64,000 nt of DNA from an uncultured Croceitalea sp. (GTDB taxonomy: Bacteria; Bacteroidota; Bacteroidia; Flavobacteriales; Flavobacteriaceae). The stretch covers positions 644,015-708,014 of the forward strand of contig CANLWK010000003.1 in the NCBI GenBank assembly GCA_947494805.1, given 5' to 3'. The translations under genes were made by a program, and so were the position numbers. Below, piece by piece: positions 1 to 8,745 of the stretch. Position 1 is the stretch's first letter; every line of letters starts with the position of its first letter. The notes below the pieces were generated by a model. That model did no database searches. It saw only the letters and a program-made list of their open reading frames with translations, and was not told the origin of the DNA.

Positions 1-756
1 GGTACCGCACACCGCGCACATGCATCTACTACAATCGTAGCAAAATATTTTGCCGAAAAGAAGTGTTTTGGATATTTATTGGCAAAAGAGATAAAGGCAA
101 TTGAAAAAGTAATGGCCACTGGAGAAAAACCGGTTACCGCCATTTTGGGCGGCGCCAAGGTATCTTCAAAAATTACAATCATTGAAAACATATTGGACAA
201 AGTCGACCATTTAATTATTGGTGGCGGAATGACCTATACCTTTATTAAGGCACAAGGCGGTCAAGTTGGCGACTCCATTTGTGAAGATGATAAGATGCAA
301 CTGGCCCTTGATATTTTAAAACAAGCTTCAGAAAAAGGGGTTGAGATTCACCTGCCTGTTGATGTTTTGGCCGCAGATGACTTTGACAACAATGCAAATA
401 CACAGATAGTCGCAGTAGAAACTATTCCTGATGGATGGCAAGGTTTGGATGCTGGGCCACGGACGTTAGAAAATTTCAAAAAGGTTATTTTGGCCTCCAA
501 GACCATCTTGTGGAATGGACCAGTGGGCGTTTTTGAAATGGAGAGCTTCGCTAAAGGAACTATTGCCGTGGGCAATGCGATTGATGAGGCCACGCAAAAC
601 GGGGCATTTTCATTGGTAGGTGGCGGTGACTCCGTAGCCGCGGTGAAACAATTCGGTTTTCAAGATAAGGTGAGTTATGTCTCAACAGGCGGCGGGGCCA
701 TGCTTGAAAGTTTAGAGGGCAAAACCTTACCGGGGATCGCTGCAATATTAGGCTAG
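1..756 (+). CDS. pgk: Phosphoglycerate kinase, 3' part
   Basis: Glycolytic enzyme that transfers the phosphate of 1,3-bisphosphoglycerate to ADP in the cytoplasm. The reading frame is open from base 1, so the gene is cut by the window edge and only the last 251 codons are present. The visible part begins with the conserved GTAHRAHAS segment at the end of the N-terminal domain. It continues through the nucleotide-binding domain: GGAKVSSK, the WNGPVGVFE motif and the GGGDSVAAV glycine-rich loop near the C terminus. All hallmark residues in this half are intact. The next gene lies 107 bases downstream in the same direction. Identification is secure; nothing can be said about the missing start or promoter. 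Confidence 0.97.
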   Translation, partial: GTAHRAHASTTIVAKYFAEKKCFGYLLAKEIKAIEKVMATGEKPVTAILGGAKVSSKITIIENILDKVDHLIIGGGMTYTFIKAQGGQVGDSICEDDKMQLALDILKQASEKGVEIHLPVDVLAADDFDNNANTQIVAVETIPDGWQGLDAGPRTLENFKKVILASKTILWNGPVGVFEMESFAKGTIAVGNAIDEATQNGAFSLVGGGDSVAAVKQFGFQDKVSYVSTGGGAMLESLEGKTLPGIAAILG

Positions 757-762
757 TAAAGA

Positions 763-777
763 CGTTATCGATTAACG
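763..777 (+). terminator. Weak hairpin after pgk
   Basis: CGTTA and TAACG form a 5-base stem around a 5-base loop, seven bases after the pgk stop. No T-run follows directly, so this is at best a weak terminator or a 3'-end stabiliser. Confidence 0.25.
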
Positions 778-863
778 GACTTTATCCTAAATTTTGATGC
801 TTTTGACCCAAATCCTTTATTTTCTAAAGAAAAAACTGCATTTTCGTTAGTCCCAAACAAACT

Positions 864-2477
864 ATGACCAAAATGAAACGAATTCAACTTCATTTCTGGG
901 CAGGGCTGTTTTTGACTGGCCTTGTATGTAATGCCCAACAGAAAGACACTATTGTCACCAAGACAGTAGACAGTGTTCCCGTTTTAATGGAAACAAGTGC
1001 GGTATCAAGTGCACAACCCATGCTCGATACGCCTCTGAATATTCCGGCAATACCCGATAAGAAAGACGAAATCAAGCTACAAGACCTCGAGGAAGCTTAT
1101 CGTTATGACAGTTTGTGGCTTGCTGAACTTCATAAAAATGCTTCGTTTTTTGATGAAATGTACAAAGAAGTCAGTGCTGGTGGTGAACCGGTTGAAAGCG
1201 AACCTATTCTTGATCTGCCGACTGACACATTGAAAGCACGTTTGGCCAAATTGAATGAAAAGACACCATTCAATATTGCATATAATGCCTCTTTAGAGAG
1301 CGTAATTAAATCATTTTTGACACGAAAGCGCGGTCTTATTGAAAGAATGCTCACTACAAGTCAATTTTATTTTCCGTTGTTTGAGCAAGAACTGGACAAC
1401 TATGATGTTCCTTTAGAGGTAAAATATTTGGCCATTGTAGAGTCCGCACTAGATCCAAAAGCCAGATCAAGGGTTGGTGCCACCGGTCTTTGGCAATTTA
1501 TGTACGGAACCGGAAAAATGTACGGATTAGATGTCAGCAGCTATGTAGATGAGCGCAGCGATCCAATTTCAGCGACAACTGCCGCTGCAAAATATTTAAA
1601 GAAACTACACGGAATCTTTAACGATTGGGACTTGGCGCTTGCTGCCTACAATTCAGGACCCGGAAATGTAAACAAAGCCATTCGTCGTTCAGGGGGATAT
1701 AAAAACTACTGGAACATCAGAAGAAACCTTCCACGTGAAACAGCAGGATATGTACCCGCCTTTTTGGCAACGATGTACCTTTTTGAATATGCCGAAGAAC
1801 ATGGCCTCAAAGGGCAAAAAGTAGAACGCGCGTATTTTGAAACGGATACCATTCATATCAAGGACCTGATTTCTTTTGACCATATCTCGGAAGTAGTGGG
1901 GATTTCGGTTGAAGAGTTGCAAGTACTGAACCCTTCCTATAAATTGAATATCATACCTAAAGTTGCGGGCAAAACCTATGCGCTGCGATTGCCTTTAAAA
2001 CATGTGGGCAAATTTGTCAGCAACGAAGAGGCTATATATGCCTATGCCAAAAAACAATTGGAGAAGGGTGAAAAACCATTACCCGAATTGACAACAAGCA
2101 ACGATCGAGTGCGTTATAAGGTCAAAAGTGGTGATTATTTGGGCAAAATTGCTGAACGCTATGGTGTTGGTGTCAGCCAAATTAAACGTTGGAACGGATT
2201 GCGAAGCAATAATTTAAGAGTCGGACAGCGCTTGACGATTTACCCTAGAAAACCAGTACCATCGGTAGCTGCCGTGGTTAAGAAAACTGCAAGTACGGCA
2301 ACAAAACTGCCAAAAGACCCTTCAAAGGTGCATATAGTACAATCAGGAGATTCATTATGGACCATTTCCAAAAAGTATCCTGGTGTAACCATTGAAAACC
2401 TTAGAAAGTGGAACGGCCTCAGCGGCAATAACTTGAAGCCCGGAACCAAACTTCGACTGTGCAACTGCTCATCGTAG
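864..2477 (+). CDS. Lytic transglycosylase with LysM domains (MltD type)
   Basis: Periplasmic or outer-membrane enzyme that cleaves peptidoglycan glycan strands. An N-terminal signal peptide ends near residue 25 (LTGLVCNAQ). The transglycosylase (SLT) domain covers roughly residues 150-310 and shows the ESALDP catalytic-glutamate motif, GATGLWQFM, and AAYNSGPGNV. Two LysM peptidoglycan-binding repeats close the protein: VKSGDYLGKIAERYGV near residue 425 and VQSGDSLWTISKKYPG near residue 490. A degenerate third LysM-like stretch lies around residues 330-375. The order signal, SLT, LysM, LysM is that of MltD. A second ATG three codons in is an equally possible start. Likely roles are wall turnover or division; the sequence does not decide which. 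Confidence 0.92.
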   Translation: MTKMKRIQLHFWAGLFLTGLVCNAQQKDTIVTKTVDSVPVLMETSAVSSAQPMLDTPLNIPAIPDKKDEIKLQDLEEAYRYDSLWLAELHKNASFFDEMYKEVSAGGEPVESEPILDLPTDTLKARLAKLNEKTPFNIAYNASLESVIKSFLTRKRGLIERMLTTSQFYFPLFEQELDNYDVPLEVKYLAIVESALDPKARSRVGATGLWQFMYGTGKMYGLDVSSYVDERSDPISATTAAAKYLKKLHGIFNDWDLALAAYNSGPGNVNKAIRRSGGYKNYWNIRRNLPRETAGYVPAFLATMYLFEYAEEHGLKGQKVERAYFETDTIHIKDLISFDHISEVVGISVEELQVLNPSYKLNIIPKVAGKTYALRLPLKHVGKFVSNEEAIYAYAKKQLEKGEKPLPELTTSNDRVRYKVKSGDYLGKIAERYGVGVSQIKRWNGLRSNNLRVGQRLTIYPRKPVPSVAAVVKKTASTATKLPKDPSKVHIVQSGDSLWTISKKYPGVTIENLRKWNGLSGNNLKPGTKLRLCNCSS

Positions 2478-2574
2478 CAAATCAACCTTTCCATTTAAAC
2501 CCAAACACTCAGGCAAAGGGCCATTACACGAATTCTGATGTAATCAATAGCTAGAAATTGATTACTTTAGAATT

Positions 2575-3564
2575 ATGATGCAACAACTGAGAATGTTTCT
2601 ATTGGTAGGCGTGATGGTCTTATCATCTTGTAAAGAAAAAACGAGGTCTGAAAGATACCTGCCACCATCAACAGGGGCTGTAAATTCGCTAATGGTCGTT
2701 ATGGACAATGAGCTATGGCAAGGGGCCGTTGGCGATAAAGTTAGAGAGGTTTTCGCTCGACCTGTGCTCGCCACACCTCAGGTGGAACCCATGTTCTCAT
2801 TGACGCAAGTACCGCCTCAAGTATTCAGTGGTGCCGTATCACATTCACGTTCCGTGTTGTACATAGAGCAAGACACACTTTCTATCGGTCATGTAAAAAC
2901 AAATGTTTATGCCACACCGCAAAAGGTAGCTGTTGTCAAAGGAGGTAATTACAATGAGCTTGTGGCCAACCTTGAAAAAGTTACTGAAGAAGCCATTAAG
3001 GCTTTCAAAACAAATGAAATAGCCGAGACCCAAAAAAGGCTCAAACGGTCATTGAACAAAGAATCGGACCTTATGGACGAACTTGGCATCGAGCTATCGA
3101 TACCATCAGCGTATCGGGTGGGTAAGCACGAAGACAACTTTGTGTGGATAGATCGTCAGATACCCAAGGGCAACATGAACATTATTGCATATGCAATGCC
3201 TTCTAATGCTTTTGCCAATGATTCCACTTTTGTTAAAGATATCATCAAGATGCGCGACTCCGTCGGAAAACTTTACATTCCGGGCCCTGATGTTCCTGGC
3301 AAAACCACCTATATGATTACGGAACAAGCTTTTGCACCTTATGTCTTTCCCGCAGAAGTCAATGGTATGAAGGCGGCTGAAGTACGCGGTATTTGGGAAA
3401 TGAGCGGATACCCCATGGCAGGATCGTTCTTAACTTATATTATCAATGATAAGTTGAAAGACAGAAAACTGATTTTAGAAGGCTTTATTTTTAAACCATC
3501 AGCAAATAAGCGTGACGACTTGCTAGAACTTGAGGCCATTTTAAAGACGGTAAAAGTCAAGTAA
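2575..3564 (+). CDS. DUF4837 family lipoprotein
   Basis: A 329-residue secreted protein of unknown function that resembles the Flavobacteriia family DUF4837. The N terminus is a lipoprotein signal (LLVGVMVLSSCKEK), so the mature protein is probably attached to the membrane by Cys near residue 19. The remainder is soluble and mixed alpha/beta by eye, with no recognisable catalytic motif. The start is an ATGATG pair and either codon could be used. It follows the MltD-type gene by 97 bases and ends at a strong bidirectional terminator shared with the convergent OmpA-like gene. The family assignment is by resemblance; no function is claimed. Confidence 0.8.
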   Translation: MMQQLRMFLLVGVMVLSSCKEKTRSERYLPPSTGAVNSLMVVMDNELWQGAVGDKVREVFARPVLATPQVEPMFSLTQVPPQVFSGAVSHSRSVLYIEQDTLSIGHVKTNVYATPQKVAVVKGGNYNELVANLEKVTEEAIKAFKTNEIAETQKRLKRSLNKESDLMDELGIELSIPSAYRVGKHEDNFVWIDRQIPKGNMNIIAYAMPSNAFANDSTFVKDIIKMRDSVGKLYIPGPDVPGKTTYMITEQAFAPYVFPAEVNGMKAAEVRGIWEMSGYPMAGSFLTYIINDKLKDRKLILEGFIFKPSANKRDDLLELEAILKTVKVK

Positions 3565-3577
3565 AACTATAAGTAAT

Positions 3578-3612
3578 AAAAAAAGCCCCGATGAATTTCA
3601 TCGGGGCTTTTA
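3578..3612. terminator. Bidirectional rho-independent terminator
   Basis: A GC-rich stem, AAAGCCCCGATG pairing with CATCGGGGCTTT, sits between two convergent genes. A-rich sequence on its left and T-rich sequence on its right give a U-tract on both strands. It ends transcription of both the DUF4837 gene and the OmpA-like gene. Confidence 0.9.
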
Positions 3613-3628
3613 CTTTGCTTTTTTCTGG

Positions 3629-5713
3629 TTACATACTTACAACAATAAACTCTGAACGCCTGTTTTCCTGATGTTTTTGTCTGGTACACTTTCCACCATT
3701 GCCACAATCGTTTTTGAGGTATTGTTCACCATAACCGATTGCACTATAAATTCGTGACTTGTCAATACCTTGTGATAACAGATAATCTCTTGTCGCTTTG
3801 GCCCTGCGGTCAGAAAGTTGTTCGTTATATGCTTTTGGACCAATGGCATCGGTATGCGACTCAATTTTGATGACCATGTCAGGATACTTTTCCCAAACTT
3901 CAAGCAACTTATCGAGCTCTTTTTTGGCATCACCACGAATTTCATCTCTGTCAAAATCAAAATAGATGATGTCGGTTTCAAGCTTTTTCAGGCCGTCTTC
4001 GAGCACAATCATATCGTCCAATCTTTTTAGCGAAACGGTTACGTCAACGCTTTCTTCATTAGCAATTGTAATGGCCTGGGTGTCTTCAAAGAAATCATCA
4101 TTCTTTGTGGCAACGCTATAAGTACTATTGGTTTTAAGCTCATTGAACACAAAACTGCCATCATCGCTGGTTTGTGTTTCTTCGATTACTTCTCCATTTT
4201 CATCAAGTAGTTGAACAATAGCACTTGACAGCACATCACCGGTAATGAGTTCCGTTACATTACCTACGATACTACTAGTTTTTTCAGCAATTTCTTCGGC
4301 AATCTCAAGAGCTTCAAAGGCATAAATATCATCATCACCCTTCCCTCCTTTTCTGTTAGAGGCAAAGTATCCGGTTTGACCATCGGTATTGGTGATGTAC
4401 GAAAAGTCATCGCGATTGCTATTGATGGGCCCACCAACGTTTACAGCTATTTCAAACTTCTCGTCAAAATATCCAGACTTATAAATATCCAATCCTCCAA
4501 GCCCCATGGCTCTGTCCGAAGAAAAGAATACGGTGTTTTCCGTTACGAAAGGAAACATCTCCCTACGTGTACTATTCACCCTTCGACCCAAGTTTTTGGG
4601 TTCTGAGAATTTTCCGTTTTCTAAAATGTCAACCACATATATATCAGTGCCACCGAAACCTCCTGGCATATCTGATACAAAATACAGTTTTTTGCCATCA
4701 GGGCTTGTTGCGGGGTGACCGGTAGAGTATTCATCACTGTTAAAAGATAGTTCTACAGGCTCCGTCCACTCTTCGCCCACCAATTCAGAACGGAACAGTT
4801 TTAAATGACTGACACCGTTTTTGCCACGTTTCAGTTTTTTACCGTAGTTGTTACGTGTAAAATACATGACCTTTTTATCAGGGGAAAAAGAAACGGCTGC
4901 CTCGTGATATTTTGAGTTCACCTTTTTTGAGAACTTTTTCACGTTTTTTAATTGTTCTTTTTTCTCACCAACTTGGCCAACATACAAATCTAAAAATGGC
5001 TGGTCGTTCCATTTGTACCGTCTGGTATTTAAGAATGCAGAGTCTTTTGCCGAGGCGAACACCAATTCTCCTTTATCGCGATACATAGGCGAGAAATCAG
5101 AGTATTCAGAGTTTGAGTTAAGGTTTTTAAGTTCAATGCTCTTCGCCATCAGCTCAGCCCTTTCTTTAGCGCTCTTTTCAATCGCCGATTGGGCATTACC
5201 GGTCAGATTCTTTTTGGTGAAGGCCTCAATAATTCTTTTGGCCTTTTTGTAGCGCCCTATACCTTTTAACGAATGCGAGTATCTGAAGTAGTCAGATTCT
5301 GATAGGTCGTCATTATAAAGTTCGTAAAGCTTGCTATACCAAAAATGTGCTTTTTCCATATCTGAATTAAAGAAATGGGAATCTCCAGCTTTTTGAAGCA
5401 ATGCCCTATCAAAGTTTTTTCCACTTTTCTTCAGGGCCAAATCATATAGTTCGGCTGCCTCAGCATACCACATCTTATCAAAGTAAGAATCAGCTTTTCG
5501 TATAAGCCGTTCGGACAACGAGTGCTTATCATCTCCAGAGAGACGTTTTTTAGAAAGCTTTTTAAACTTTTCGACTTCTGCTTCTTTACTTATGGTCTGC
5601 GGCCCACTATTTTCTTCGGGAGTTATCTTATCGTCAAAATCGATTGAAGTAATCGTCTGTGAAGACAAGCTCATGGATAGGACAAGAGCAGAAAATAAAA
5701 CTAGTTTTTTCAT
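3629..5713 (-). CDS. PorE-like OmpA family protein (TPR, beta-propeller, CRD, OmpA)
   Basis: A 694-residue envelope protein with the four-part layout described for the T9SS component PorE. A signal peptide (about residues 1-19) is followed by TPR-like helices (about 55-175) and a PD40/WD40-type beta-propeller (about 200-465), with repeated blade motifs such as SPDGKKLYFVSD and TDIYVVDI. Next are a carboxypeptidase-regulatory-like domain (about 480-560) and a C-terminal OmpA peptidoglycan-binding domain with IYFDFDRDEI and SHTDAIG. PorE is a lipoprotein, but this signal peptide has no lipobox Cys, so the protein is probably periplasmic and held to peptidoglycan by its OmpA domain. No porP/sprF partner lies next to it, so it may be a paralog with a different job. 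Transcribed alone, convergent with DUF4837. Confidence 0.82.
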   Translation of the reverse strand: MKKLVLFSALVLSMSLSSQTITSIDFDDKITPEENSGPQTISKEAEVEKFKKLSKKRLSGDDKHSLSERLIRKADSYFDKMWYAEAAELYDLALKKSGKNFDRALLQKAGDSHFFNSDMEKAHFWYSKLYELYNDDLSESDYFRYSHSLKGIGRYKKAKRIIEAFTKKNLTGNAQSAIEKSAKERAELMAKSIELKNLNSNSEYSDFSPMYRDKGELVFASAKDSAFLNTRRYKWNDQPFLDLYVGQVGEKKEQLKNVKKFSKKVNSKYHEAAVSFSPDKKVMYFTRNNYGKKLKRGKNGVSHLKLFRSELVGEEWTEPVELSFNSDEYSTGHPATSPDGKKLYFVSDMPGGFGGTDIYVVDILENGKFSEPKNLGRRVNSTRREMFPFVTENTVFFSSDRAMGLGGLDIYKSGYFDEKFEIAVNVGGPINSNRDDFSYITNTDGQTGYFASNRKGGKGDDDIYAFEALEIAEEIAEKTSSIVGNVTELITGDVLSSAIVQLLDENGEVIEETQTSDDGSFVFNELKTNSTYSVATKNDDFFEDTQAITIANEESVDVTVSLKRLDDMIVLEDGLKKLETDIIYFDFDRDEIRGDAKKELDKLLEVWEKYPDMVIKIESHTDAIGPKAYNEQLSDRRAKATRDYLLSQGIDKSRIYSAIGYGEQYLKNDCGNGGKCTRQKHQENRRSEFIVVSM

Positions 5714-5944
5714 GACCGTTTTTGGTAATATTGGCGCAAAGTGGTCTGGTCAATGGCCCATATTATTTTTGGTTATCAAGTCAGGTTGTGTTTAGTAATG
5801 ATAACGAAATTACACCAACAAAGCTGAAGAGTTGATTTTTTGTTGTGAATACAGAATAATACGACGTGAATGGTTGATGTAAGTAGTTTAGCCTTGTTTT
5901 CAGGCAGTTATGAAGTTGTAAAAGATATGAAATTATAAAAAAAA

Positions 5945-6139
5945 CTAAGCGTCGGTCTTACCGCCGTCATCAAGTTTTTCATCTTCTTTTGAAGCGTCTT
6001 TGAACTCTTTGATACCACTACCAAGACCGCGCATCAACTCAGGGATTTTTTTGCCACCAAAAAGCAACAGAACAATTACCACAACAAGAACGATTTGCCA
6101 TGGACCTATCATACCTAGAACAATATTTAATGAAGTCAT
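5945..6139 (-). CDS. tatA: Twin-arginine translocase subunit TatA
   Basis: A 64-residue membrane protein of the Tat pathway, which exports folded proteins. It has the typical short N terminus, a transmembrane helix ([18 protein letters not shown]), the FGGKKIPEL hinge and an amphipathic helix ([14 protein letters not shown]), then an acidic tail. Length and motif order are those of TatA/TatE. tatC is not next to it. The start used here gives nine residues before the helix; the internal Met at residue 10 is possible. A terminator-like hairpin lies 35-60 bases upstream on the same strand. Confidence 0.93.
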   Translation of the reverse strand: MTSLNIVLGMIGPWQIVLVVVIVLLLFGGKKIPELMRGLGSGIKEFKDASKEDEKLDDGGKTDA

Positions 6140-6173
6140 ATCTTGCGCAACATATTAGAATTAGTAAAAGTAC

Positions 6174-6200
6174 AAAAAAAGACCTATATCTGCGGTCTTT
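6174..6200 (-). terminator. Terminator-shaped hairpin upstream of tatA
   Basis: Read on the minus strand this is AAAGACC, a 9-base loop, then GGTCTTT followed by more T's: a 7-base stem with a U-run. It lies between the tatA start and the divergent peptidase gene and points into tatA. No minus-strand gene ends here. It may be a leader attenuator or an insulator upstream of the tatA promoter. Confidence 0.5.
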
Positions 6201-6318
6201 ATACTTAAACGGCGGGCAAAAAAAATAATTGCGTGGGCCCCGACCAAAGTGTTATTAAAAAAATCACAAAGTGATTTGACAGTTCGAGGTTTTAAAATCT
6301 AAGATTATATTTGTCATT

Positions 6319-7188
6319 ATGGCCAAAAAGTCAAAAAAACGCAAGGAAATAAAGAAGAAACTGCTTCATAAGTATCGTTTGGTCATTTTGAACGAAAGCA
6401 CTTATGAAGAAAAGATTTCATTTAAGTTGAGCAGACTTAATGTTTTTGTTTCGGGCACTTTGTTTACCATTGTGCTTATAGGGCTTACAACATTGTTGAT
6501 TGCTTTTACCCCTTTGCGAGAGTACATACCGGGCTACTCTTCTACAAAATTGAAAAGACAGGCAACGGAACTGACATATAAGACAGATTCTTTGGTCACA
6601 GTTCTAAATTATACCAATAAGTATTTAGAAAATGTCCGCAAGGTACTTAGAGGTGATATTGAAAACAATGAAATCAACCGGGATTCCTTGTTTGAACGCT
6701 ATAAATTGGACCCTTCGAACATCAATCTTGCACCTATTAAGGCCGATCTGCAGTTACGAGAGCAAGTTGAACTCGAAGACAAATACAACTTATTTGAGCG
6801 AAACACACAGAATTTGAGCAAAATGTTGTTCACACCTTTATCTGGTACGCTGTCGCAGGTATACGATTTAAACAAAAAACACTATGCGGTCGATATTGTG
6901 GCACCACAAGCAACACCGGTAAAATCAATTGCCGATGGCACGGTTATCTTTTCAGAATGGACGGCCAGCACGGGGTATGTAATTATTCTTGAACATAAGG
7001 ACAACCTTCTTTCAGTCTATAAACACAATGGGTCCCTCAGTAGGTCACAAGGTGATGTTGTTGTAGCTGGTGAGGTTATTGCTTCCGTTGGAAACACAGG
7101 AGAGCTGACAACTGGCCCACACCTGCACTTTGAACTTTGGATTGATGGCAAGCCAGTAAATCCGCAAGACTTTATGGATTTTAATTAA
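6319..7188 (+). CDS. M23 family metallopeptidase, membrane anchored
   Basis: A cell-wall hydrolase or LytM-type activator of wall hydrolases. A basic cytoplasmic N terminus (about residues 1-50, rich in Lys) leads into one transmembrane helix (about 45-70), then a helical linker (about 75-165) that may be a coiled coil. The C-terminal peptidase domain keeps the zinc-site motifs HYAVDIV (HxxxD), GEVIASVG and HLHFELW (HxH). All M23 ligands appear present, so it may be active. The next gene starts four bases after its stop, so the two are co-transcribed. A TAnnTTTG -7 element (TATATTTG) sits five bases before the start codon, which would give a very short leader if it is used. Confidence 0.93.
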   Translation: MAKKSKKRKEIKKKLLHKYRLVILNESTYEEKISFKLSRLNVFVSGTLFTIVLIGLTTLLIAFTPLREYIPGYSSTKLKRQATELTYKTDSLVTVLNYTNKYLENVRKVLRGDIENNEINRDSLFERYKLDPSNINLAPIKADLQLREQVELEDKYNLFERNTQNLSKMLFTPLSGTLSQVYDLNKKHYAVDIVAPQATPVKSIADGTVIFSEWTASTGYVIILEHKDNLLSVYKHNGSLSRSQGDVVVAGEVIASVGNTGELTTGPHLHFELWIDGKPVNPQDFMDFN

Positions 7189-7192
7189 GAAT

Positions 7193-8686
7193 ATGTCTTT
7201 AAAAGCTTTCGCGGCCAAAATATTTGCCAAACGGATCCACAAGAAAAATCAAAAATGGATTCAAAACCCTGTTGAGGCGCAAGAAACTGTTTTCAAAACA
7301 CTGGTCCAAAAAGCCACCCTAACCAAATTCGGAAAAGACCACAACTTTGCTGAAATCAATTCGCATGATGACTTTGTAGATCAAGTCCCAATTCGTGACT
7401 ACGAAGCTTTAAAACATTATGTAGAAGATATCATTAATGGTGAAGATGACGTACTATGGCCAGAAAAACCGATTTATTTTGCCAAAACTTCTGGCACTAC
7501 CTCTGGAGCAAAGTACATTCCGATTACCTCTGAATCGATTAAAAATCAGGTGGAGGCTTCCCGAAATGCCATTTTGAACTATATCCATGAAACTGGAAAT
7601 GCCGGTTTTGTTGATGGCAAGATGATATTTCTACAGGGCAGCCCTGTATTAGAAGATAAGGGCGGAATCAAACTCGGTCGACTTTCAGGAATCTCTGCAC
7701 ATTATGTACCCAATTATTTGCAAAAAAACCGCCTGCCAAGTTGGGAAACGAATTGTATTGAAGATTGGGAAACCAAGGTCAATAAAATTGTAGAAGAGAC
7801 CGAAAATGAAAATATGACCGTTATAGCGGGAATACCTTCTTGGGTTCAGATGTATTTTGAAAAACTACAGGCAAAAAATGGCGAAAAAGTTGGTGATCTT
7901 TTTAAAAACTTTGAGTTATTCATTTACGGAGGGGTGAATTACGAACCCTACAGGGCAAAATTTGAAAATTTGATAGGTAGGCGTGTCGCGAGCATCGAGC
8001 TCTTTCCAGCAAGTGAAGGGTTCTTTGCCTATCAAGATTCGCAAACTGAAAAAGGAATGCTGCTGCTGTTGAATGCCGGCATCTTCTATGAGTTTGTCAA
8101 AGCAGACGAGTTTTTTGAAGAGAACGCTAAACGTATCACGATCAAAGATGTTGAGCTTTATGTCAACTATGTGATGATTATAAGCACCGACGCTGGGCTG
8201 TGGGCCTACAATCTCGGAGATACCGTTCAGTTTATTTCTCTAAATCCCTACAAAGTAATTGTTTCAGGCCGCATCAAACATTTCATCTCGGCTTTTGGTG
8301 AACATGTGATAGCCAAAGAAGTTGAAGAAGCCATGCGTACTGCTATTGAAGCTACGGATGCCCGTGTTAATGAATTTACCGTGGCACCACAGACGGCACC
8401 AAAAGAAGGCTTGGCTTACCACGAATGGTTCATTGAATTTGAAAAGCACCCTGCAGATGAGCAAAAGTTTATACGGGTTTTGGACCAAACCCTACAAGAT
8501 CAGAACAGTTACTATTTTGACTTGATCGAGGGTAATATTCTCCAAACCTTAAAAGTATCGAGCATAAAGCAAAATGGTTTTCAAGACTATATGAAATCCA
8601 TTGGCAAACTGGGAGGCCAGAATAAAGTGCAGCGGCTATCAAACGACAGAAAGCTGGCAGAGGGCTTATCGCAATTTCTGACATAG
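7193..8686 (+). CDS. GH3 auxin-responsive-promoter-like acyl-adenylate enzyme
   Basis: A member of the GH3 family, an adenylate-forming superfamily whose plant members join amino acids to acyl acids; bacterial substrates are mostly unknown. The 497-residue protein has the ATP-binding motif AKTSGTTSGAKYIP near residue 100, and further family motifs: GGVNYEPY near residue 245, the SEGFFAYQ segment near 275 and YNLGDTVQF near 345. Its length is normal for bacterial GH3-like proteins. It is separated by four bases from the M23 peptidase, a pairing whose reason is not evident. Family call is firm; the acid and acceptor are unknown. Confidence 0.88.
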   Translation: MSLKAFAAKIFAKRIHKKNQKWIQNPVEAQETVFKTLVQKATLTKFGKDHNFAEINSHDDFVDQVPIRDYEALKHYVEDIINGEDDVLWPEKPIYFAKTSGTTSGAKYIPITSESIKNQVEASRNAILNYIHETGNAGFVDGKMIFLQGSPVLEDKGGIKLGRLSGISAHYVPNYLQKNRLPSWETNCIEDWETKVNKIVEETENENMTVIAGIPSWVQMYFEKLQAKNGEKVGDLFKNFELFIYGGVNYEPYRAKFENLIGRRVASIELFPASEGFFAYQDSQTEKGMLLLLNAGIFYEFVKADEFFEENAKRITIKDVELYVNYVMIISTDAGLWAYNLGDTVQFISLNPYKVIVSGRIKHFISAFGEHVIAKEVEEAMRTAIEATDARVNEFTVAPQTAPKEGLAYHEWFIEFEKHPADEQKFIRVLDQTLQDQNSYYFDLIEGNILQTLKVSSIKQNGFQDYMKSIGKLGGQNKVQRLSNDRKLAEGLSQFLT

Positions 8687-8745
8687 AACAGCATTTACAG
8701 ATTAAAGTTTGGGTAATTGGTGTATTTTTGCCATGAAAAGCACTT

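Noticed and set aside
6276-6313. Full promoter for the M23 gene (TTG at 6276 with TATATTTG at 6306)
   Set aside because: The 27-base spacing is too long for the Bacteroidota consensus; only the -7 element is noted.
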